A DNA stretch of 64,000 bases, taken from Clavelina lepadiformis. Its lineage: Eukaryota > Chordata > Ascidiacea > Aplousobranchia > Clavelinidae. The notes beneath the pieces are model-generated. The model saw nothing but the letters and a program-made list of their open reading frames with translations, was not told the origin of the DNA and did not search any database. Below are positions 57,601 to 64,000 of this stretch, in pieces. The stretch lies in assembly GCF_947623445.1 (NCBI RefSeq), contig NC_135241.1, positions 21,764,501 through 21,828,500 on the forward strand. The letters run 5' to 3'. The position numbers were made by a program, and so were the translations under genes. Position 1 is the stretch's first letter. The number at the start of each line of letters is the position of its first letter.

Positions 57601-60600
57601 AATATGTTGGACAGTTATAGAAAAACGTAGATTAGTATAATAAAATTCCAATAGTATACTTGGCCGACAAAAATAAGCTGTGTGTATATTTTGTGCGGAT
57701 GAAATCTGACAAACATGCCTTGGGGGTCAAACTGAAACCACTTTAATATTTTACAAATGCAAATACCTTCTGGCAGAAGACACCTTTCCGCTATTCCTTT
57801 AGGAGAATCATTTAGGTTGTCTAAACAATCTTCAAAAACAGTTTTATCTTTAGCATCAGGCAAAGGGATATTTGATGTGATGTCAAATTCTGTTAAAACA
57901 CACAAAAGCAATACATTTAATATTTATACACTAAAAGCATACGTTTTTTAGGATTTGAAAGATTGCACAATAAACAAAGAAGTTATATTAACAAAGTGCA
58001 CATCCTTTAATACCTGCAAGGGTGAAATCTTCCGATAACGTGTGGTTGTTATCTGCTTGATGGCGATCCCTATATATTTTGTCCAACTCTTGTTTGAGGC
58101 ATTTTATTGAAGATTTAACATCAGCTGTTTCGCCTTCCACTGTGCGTCTATGAAAATTGGTCTTATTAATAGGCTGTTAAGTGGGTGTGCAGTACTTTAA
58201 TGCACATGCTTTTCAACACTTACTTGATGTCAAAAAGTTTTACCATGTCGTCTTCTTGCCGTTTGATTTGGGCTTTTAAAAAGGAACTGTACTTGGCAAA
58301 GTCGAAAGGGCCAACTGAGACAGAGTATTGAAGATAATTAGTACTAGTAGAGCACGTCAAGATGATAACTGATTTGAAAAATACACATCAAGAAACCTTT
58401 AAACTAAAATCACTGAACTAATACATGCAAATAGCACAAATACAACAAGTACGTAAATTTGAGTCCAATCCAATGTTCTTTTTACATTTTAGACATATGC
58501 GTGTGTAAAAGATTTTTGCTCAATAGTAATCTCTTGTAAAACTGTGCGAGTTTGGATTGGTACACAAAAACCTATGTTGCTTAACATGTATTTAGTGTTT
58601 TCTTATCTTCCCTTTGTGTGCTAAACATGTAACAACCGTGCTTTGAAAAAAGTAACAGCTTAAAGATACCAACCTTCATGCAAAGTGTCTGCCACTAATG
58701 TCAAGGCAAGATTGTTGAGTGATACAAGGCTAGTGAGGTTGAGTAATCCACCTTCATACAACGATGTTCCTATAGTCTGAATGAGCAATGGTAAAAGGCT
58801 TATTATATTAGAATTTCTATTTCATTTGTAAGTGAGTTTCTAACACAGAGGTTAGTGTAAAATTTGTAGAAGAATATTTGAACCTGGTATATTTCTTCTT
58901 GACAATCATTTAGTAATTTAGCCGGCACCTTTGGCTGCAAAGCATTGCCATCTAATACAAGTTTATCCTTCTCTTCACAGAGTACACTTGTAAAAATCTC
59001 TCTCTGAAAATTGAAATTCCTTAATTTAATAGTTCATTTTTTGGGTTAGAAACGAATGAAAATGATTCTATTTATAAAAGGGGAGAATTCACGTAAAAAG
59101 ACAAAATACCACAATCAGCACTCTAAAGGCGATTAACGGATCCCAATGCAATTAAAAAAATTCCTAGCTTAGATGATGCTACATTACTTGAGCGCTGCAT
59201 TTTTCAACCATATTTGTGATTTCATTCCACTTGGATCTAATCTTCTTTACGCCAGTATCAAGGTCTTTTTTTCGTTGTCTTTGGATTTCCTTTTGCTTTC
59301 TGTGAAAAAATCTTTTGTTTTTTCAATTTACATGAAATATTAACAATATTTACTATTGATTATAAATTTCACAAATTTCCAATGCAAGCTTCGTTCAAAT
59401 GTTACTTGGATGCTGAAATACTATCAACAGACGTGCAACCATCACTCTGCATTAAGTTCTATGGTTGCTTACGCTTCAGAATAAATTCTAGTTTCGCCCT
59501 CCAAGCGTTGCTTTTTCTGCAAAAGAAATTTCTTCTTCTTTTGCAATGCGTGGTATTCTTTCATCTGCTCACTGTAACATAAAATTTAACTAAAAATACA
59601 AATATGGTTGTAATGGAATTGCAAAAATGATGACTTACTCTGCTAGCTTCTGTAATTCCTCGTCTGTTTTCTTGATGATTTGTACTTGCTTTTGATGCTC
59701 ATTAAATTCTTTAATGTTCATGGCTCTAATAGTATTCATTTGCGCTCGAGCCAAGTTTTTGCACAGTTGGGGAGGGCGAAGAATACCGTACGAGCACACA
59801 TCAGCTAAAATATTCAATTTATTGTTCACTAGATAGATGTATGAAAAATTAACTGTAATTTCATAAGAGAAAAATAATGGAAGTTCAATCTGCTAAACAG
59901 GAAGCTAATTACTGTTAAAAATAACTGATTAAAAAGGCAGATTAAAACTACCTCTTGTTATTCATGTTAATTATTTTGTGTGACACCTTATGGCAAATGT
60001 ATCACTTCGCTTTATATATAAATTATTAAGTAATTTGCTAAACTCACTGGTGAGTTTGTGTAGAACAAATCCAGAAAATAGAAACATCAGGTTCACAAAA
60101 TCTTTGCCACCAGGTGACATCAGCAGAGTCGTAGTTGCCTTCGGAATGCCAAAGTCTGGGTATTGCTGAAAGAAGACATCATATTTGTTAAATTACTCAA
60201 TGCAGACTACCAGTCTATTACAGTAGTTAACCAGTTTCTTAGTTGAAAACAATAAAAAGGGCATGTACGGTCTCATAGTGATTGTTAGATCTTATATTAA
60301 CCTTATTTTTTGTTTCAACGTGAATTGTATACATGGTGCTCAGAAGAAAAATCGTTTCAATCAAACATGAAGTTTCCACACAAACATTTTACAATACTGT
60401 ATATCTAAATGCTTGAATTTGTCTATTTTGCACCTTCACTATACGTGAGAAAAGTAACAGTGTTACTTTTACTTAAGAGATAATTATATTTAGCTACTTA
60501 TGGAAAAATAGTCTCATAAAGTGTGGCTACTTGTTGGTCTTGGAGTTTGGACACTGCTGTCATTTGAAAAAATTGCGAGGGCCCTACAGCAGTTGTATGT

Positions 60601-61092
60601 TATTTCAAACAAGTGAACTTTTACCTCTGATATTCTTTTTAACCAGTTGTAACAGACTTTGCGAAACTGCTGGTTTGTTTTCTTATCTGTGCTCGGAAAG
60701 CAGGTCCTTTGAAAGAAAACGACGGTGAGCAATAAGCACGTCAACACCGTACGACATATTTAGCTTTCTAATTATATGACTGAAGTTATGTAACACATAG
60801 TGAGAACTGCATTTGTACCGAAATAACTCATCGGTCTGTTTAGGATTGAGCTTCCCAAAGAGGAAATGGATAACTACTTCAAATGCACGGTTGTTGGGTT
60901 TGTCAAACATATTCTCGCTGAAATGGCACCTTGGAGAAAATAAAATATTGCTTTTGTGCATGAAAATTAACTTTAAAGCATTAAAACATACCTGTGTTTC
61001 ATTTCAAGTGACCGTGGGTGAAAACCAAGAGCAAGCAAATTGAAGAATAATGAACTTTGCTTCTTCTGCATTATGCTTTGCCTTTCAGTCAT
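54662..61092 (-). CDS. HAUS6: Augmin complex subunit 6
   Basis: HAUS6 links augmin to gamma-tubulin so that microtubules branch from existing spindle microtubules. Twenty-two exons (minus): 61092-60992, 60929-60819, 60706-60625, 60165-60048, 59828-59639, 59571-59473, 59299-59188, 59003-58884, 58776-58674, 58314-58224, 58147-58014, 57889-57767, 57342-57108, 56966-56926, 56757-56594, 56394-56313, 56230-56147, 56037-55930, 55829-55707, 55600-55517, 55319-about 55173, then to 54662; about 910 aa (human 955). The N-terminal HAUS6 domain is clear: [42 protein letters not shown]; then a Lys/Glu-rich coiled coil (about residues 180-275), [17 protein letters not shown], and a Ser/Thr/Pro-rich tail with [11 protein letters not shown] and [10 protein letters not shown] patches like mitotic kinase sites. 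The last intron has two possible solutions. The neighbouring UBA2 stop is 975 bp upstream, same strand. Confidence 0.9.
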
Positions 61093-62066
61093 CTTGGAAA
61101 AGCTTTAACGTAACAATTACACTACAGATATGATTGATATAATACACAACACATGAAACTAAGGAGAAACTAGAAGTGAGAAGCTCTATTGCATCTGAAG
61201 AAAACAAAGATAAAAAAACAAACTGAAAGATTTTCACAAACATCATATTGTTGTAGCAAGAAGGGTCCAACGAATTTGCGATGTCAAATGCACTGAACTA
61301 AATTATTGCATAAGTTTGCATTTAAACGGGTACATTTCGTTGGTTCTCTTCCAAAAAAATGGCCTCTCATTTTTCCAATTCATTTTCATTTTTTTTATTT
61401 AGTTTCAAAGTTTAATTAATATAACTTCTATCATCAAACATAACCAATTTAACGAGAAAAAATTCACTGAAAATCTGCTAATAATTAACATTATGTAAAA
61501 TGATGTTTCTAGTTTAAAGTGTATGCTTGAAAACCTCAATATTGCTAGTACAATAGCACGATATGATTCAGTAAATCAAATACAAACAGTATGCTGCGTA
61601 AAACCTATACAGTCATATATGTAGTAGGCAGTATTCTATAAATTTATAATGTATCCATCTGGATAACTATCAATAACAATAGTCTGTTACAAAGAAATTT
61701 TAAGGTTGATAAATTATATCTAGGAAAGACAATACAAAAAACAAACAAAACTACTCAATAAAACTTTGCGTGTAATGACAAGCATGAGGAATGCTTACAG
61801 CTTACATTTTAAAATCACTAAACAGATGATAAAGTCCAAAAAACATCATACCAGCTAAAACAATATGTTAAGTATAATCATCAAAACTTGCCAAAATTTC
61901 TGTAAAGCAAAAAAATTTACGAGCAGTTAAAGTTTACTTTATTTGCAGCATTTATGGGATTACATTGTATAGAAAACAATGATTTTTGGTTTGTTGGAGG
62001 TAAAAATATTCTAAGATAAAAGTGAGGCAGTTGCTTGTGAAAAACAAAATGTGATTCAACAGGAGT
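61093..62066. other. Intergenic between HAUS6 start and UBA2 stop
   Basis: AT-rich spacer holding the UBA2 3' UTR and, presumably, the HAUS6 promoter. Apart from the poly(A) signal at 61938-61943 I see no motif or gene. The gap is too long for the very short spacing typical of tunicate operons. Confidence 0.6.
61938..61943 (-). promoter_or_regulatory. Poly(A) signal of UBA2
   Basis: AATAAA on the minus strand (TTTATT on plus), about 125 bp past the UBA2 stop codon, is the first canonical signal downstream. Confidence 0.6.
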
Positions 62067-63953
62067 TCAATCAAGAACGACAACATCACAGTCGACATCT
62101 ATTTGCTCTGCACCATTTGACATTTTCCTGCGCTTTCCTTCATTGTTTTCAGTTGAATTGGAGGTAGTGGATGAATGTTTTCTTTTCCTATCAACTGTAC
62201 ATGATATGTCTAGTTCTTCTACAATTTCAACATCTTCATCTTCATTTTTAACGTCATTCTGTGCTTTATTGGCACTTTTATTCTCGGAAGCTATTTTGTC
62301 CAGAGCAAGGTCTGTTTTACTCACAATTTCAAAAATAGAATCATCAGGGAAGCCCGTTCCATGCAAGATATTCACGATGATATCATAGTTTTGTAAGAAG
62401 TCATCGGCGCGTAGCCTTGTACCATGACGAATTCCGAACTCCGAAAGAGGTTTTTTCAGGTTTTCCTCATCATTGTCTTCCTCCTCACTTGAAATCAAGA
62501 TAGTTGCTCTTCCATCCAGGAGCTCAACATCCGGAGCAAGCATGCCCAACGCAGATTTCATTATTTTATCACGAAGTTCAATAACTGATAACTTACTAGC
62601 ATCCAATTTAATAGTAATCTCTGGCTTTTCTGCACAAACATAACAGCCAGGTTTAGGTGGATCAAGCAAACATGGGACCAAGAGCTTTTTAGTGGCATTA
62701 GCGGCTTTGCATACAAAGACAGATCTACATTCATCCAACTTTTTCCTTAAAATGCATAAGGCTTGCATAACAATTATGCCAGCAACTACAGCATTTGTTG
62801 TTGCTATGGCAGGGATTATGTTGCCTGCCATTGACTTGACTTCAAAGATACTCTTCTGTTCAATGTCAAATATCTTGGCACGGATATTGGCTGCGGCTGA
62901 AGTGAAATGCATCGCAGCGGTGCCATCTTTATCCCACACAAGCATTCCTCCGTCACCTTCGCCTTTGAGTTGTTTCTTTAGTGAAGCAACACTAGCAGAA
63001 AACAGTTCAGCATTTTGTTTAACACTAAGCACATCTTGGATATCTGAAATTGCAACGTTTTCCACATTGTCAGCATTTGTCTGTTGCCAAGACAACGGCA
63101 CGGGAGGTTTCCGTTTCTTCCAGAGTTTGTCCATTGAAAGAAGGTAGTTGATGTCGGAATCGAAGAGTTTGTTAAATATCATTGTTGCATCGTAATCATA
63201 ATCCTGTGCCCACTCTCGTGTGCTTTTCCTTTGAATAATCGGTTTGTGCTTCAAGGAAGATGACTCCGCATTGTTGACTCCATCTCCGGACTCCGGATCG
63301 CGAGCCTCTGGATCTTGCGTGTCAGGAGAAACGTCTTGGTCAGCGTCTTCTTCTCCAAAGAGCTGATTAAACAAATACTTGGCCCAGACAATACAATGAA
63401 TGAGTTCAGTGGGAGTGTTCCTGATGGTGCAACCAGGATACGTTTTTCTTCTTGGTGCAGGGTTGCATTCATAGCATTCAGATAAACCTTTCTTTATCAC
63501 CGTCACTTGACCCAAGTAACCTGCTGAGCCACTCTCAACCAGAGGAACATCAGCTGCCAAACACATTCTATTCACATGATTTCTTGCGGCAGTATTGTCT
63601 AATGCATTGAGAACTAGATCGAATTGTTTAAAAAATTGCATGTTATATTCGGGATTGAAGACTGAGTCATGGCGTGACACAATATTGGCAGAAGGGCAAA
63701 GTCGCAAAACACTTTCCCTAGCAACTTGAGCTTTAGGAAGACCAACATGCTTCTTTTGAAACAAGAACTGTCGATTAAGGTTGCTAACATCGATTGTATC
63801 AAGATCAATAACATCAATGTTTCGAAATCCTGTCAACGCCAAGTTTTTCAGAAGTTCACAGCCAATTCCACCGGCTCCAACTACAAAAAGTTTTGCTTCT
63901 TGCACAACTTTTTTTAACGTTTCTGGTAAAGCATTGTTGCAAAGTCCAGCCAT
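62067..63953 (-). CDS. UBA2: SUMO-activating enzyme subunit 2, intronless
   Basis: UBA2 pairs with SAE1 as the SUMO E1: it adenylates SUMO, carries it as a thioester and passes it to UBC9, mainly in the nucleus. A single 628-codon exon covers the whole protein (human 640). Residues 24-32 give the ATP-site glycine loop VVGAGGIGC; DLDTIDVSNLNRQFLF (50-65) follows. Zinc ligands CxxC are at 160/163 and 437/440. The catalytic cysteine is Cys175 in YPGCTIRNTP. VWAKYLFNQLFGEEDADQ is nearly identical to vertebrates. A ubiquitin-like domain spans about 445-545, and the C-terminus has two basic nuclear-signal-like clusters (DRKRKH, GKRRKMSNG) ending in DCDVVVLD, which resembles a SUMO-interacting motif. 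An in-frame TAA upstream of the ATG supports the start. Unlike every other gene here it has no introns. Confidence 0.97.
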   Translation of the reverse strand: MAGLCNNALPETLKKVVQEAKLFVVGAGGIGCELLKNLALTGFRNIDVIDLDTIDVSNLNRQFLFQKKHVGLPKAQVARESVLRLCPSANIVSRHDSVFNPEYNMQFFKQFDLVLNALDNTAARNHVNRMCLAADVPLVESGSAGYLGQVTVIKKGLSECYECNPAPRRKTYPGCTIRNTPTELIHCIVWAKYLFNQLFGEEDADQDVSPDTQDPEARDPESGDGVNNAESSSLKHKPIIQRKSTREWAQDYDYDATMIFNKLFDSDINYLLSMDKLWKKRKPPVPLSWQQTNADNVENVAISDIQDVLSVKQNAELFSASVASLKKQLKGEGDGGMLVWDKDGTAAMHFTSAAANIRAKIFDIEQKSIFEVKSMAGNIIPAIATTNAVVAGIIVMQALCILRKKLDECRSVFVCKAANATKKLLVPCLLDPPKPGCYVCAEKPEITIKLDASKLSVIELRDKIMKSALGMLAPDVELLDGRATILISSEEEDNDEENLKKPLSEFGIRHGTRLRADDFLQNYDIIVNILHGTGFPDDSIFEIVSKTDLALDKIASENKSANKAQNDVKNEDEDVEIVEELDISCTVDRKRKHSSTTSNSTENNEGKRRKMSNGAEQIDVDCDVVVLD

Positions 63954-64000
63954 AGCTTTTATTTATGTTTAAATCTTTTCTACCTACCAGCTGTCACAGA
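63954..64000. other. UBA2 5' leader, cut by window end
   Basis: Only 47 bases upstream of the UBA2 ATG are present. They include an in-frame stop and an A-rich stretch directly before the start codon; the promoter lies outside the window. Confidence 0.5.

Noticed and set aside
62692..63147. 151-codon plus-strand frame
   Set aside because: Antisense shadow of the conserved UBA2 coding sequence.
48220..63953. CCDC9, HAUS6 and UBA2 as one operon
   Set aside because: All are on the minus strand, but gaps of 1.76 kb and 0.97 kb and a separate poly(A) signal after UBA2 do not fit the near-zero spacing of known tunicate operons.

Overview
This is an AT-rich eukaryotic window with GT-AG introns, most of them short to medium (about 100 to 2,000 bp), and an animal gene set. 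I could rebuild seven protein-coding genes by reading exons, checking splice phase at every junction and comparing with families I know: a PP2A B56 regulatory subunit, MEMO1, an ethanolamine-phosphate/phosphohydroxylysine phospho-lyase, a long TPR protein of TTC6 type, CCDC9, HAUS6 and UBA2. TTC6, HAUS6, CCDC9 and ETNPPL-type genes together point to an animal, probably a deuterostome. Base composition, intron sizes and gene density fit an ascidian such as Ciona, but the species is inference.

Layout: 1-3.3 kb no firm gene; 3.3-12.0 kb PPP2R5 (+, 13 exons, 463 aa); 14.8-18.6 kb MEMO1 (+, 8 exons, 296 aa); 19.9-25.8 kb ETNPPL/PHYKPL-type enzyme (-, 12 exons, 503 aa), convergent with MEMO1; 25.8-30.5 kb intergenic space between two divergent genes; 30.5-43.6 kb TTC6-like gene (+, 33 exons, 1,998 aa); 43.6-48.2 kb an accessory stretch with a tandem duplication carrying a membrane-anchor exon and a fold-back element; 48.2-52.9 kb CCDC9 (-, 12 exons, 801 aa); 54.7-61.1 kb HAUS6 (-, 22 exons, about 910 aa); 62.1-63.95 kb UBA2 (-, one exon, 628 aa).

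The genes do not form one pathway. They are housekeeping and cell-biology genes: phosphatase targeting, redox/cytoskeleton, phospholipid-headgroup breakdown, a TPR scaffold, mRNA processing, spindle augmin and SUMO activation. Gaps of about 1 kb or more argue against operons of the short-gap tunicate kind. Mobile DNA is small and non-autonomous: a hAT-type MITE with a perfect 8-bp target duplication in a TTC6 intron, a pogo-like MITE, a tRNA-derived SINE, decayed hAT ends and fold-back repeats.

No clearly new multi-gene system is visible. The items most worth a second look are the duplicated membrane-tail exon units (43.7-45.5 kb), a possible 28-nt intron at the end of CCDC9, and the intronless UBA2 in a window where every other gene is split many times.
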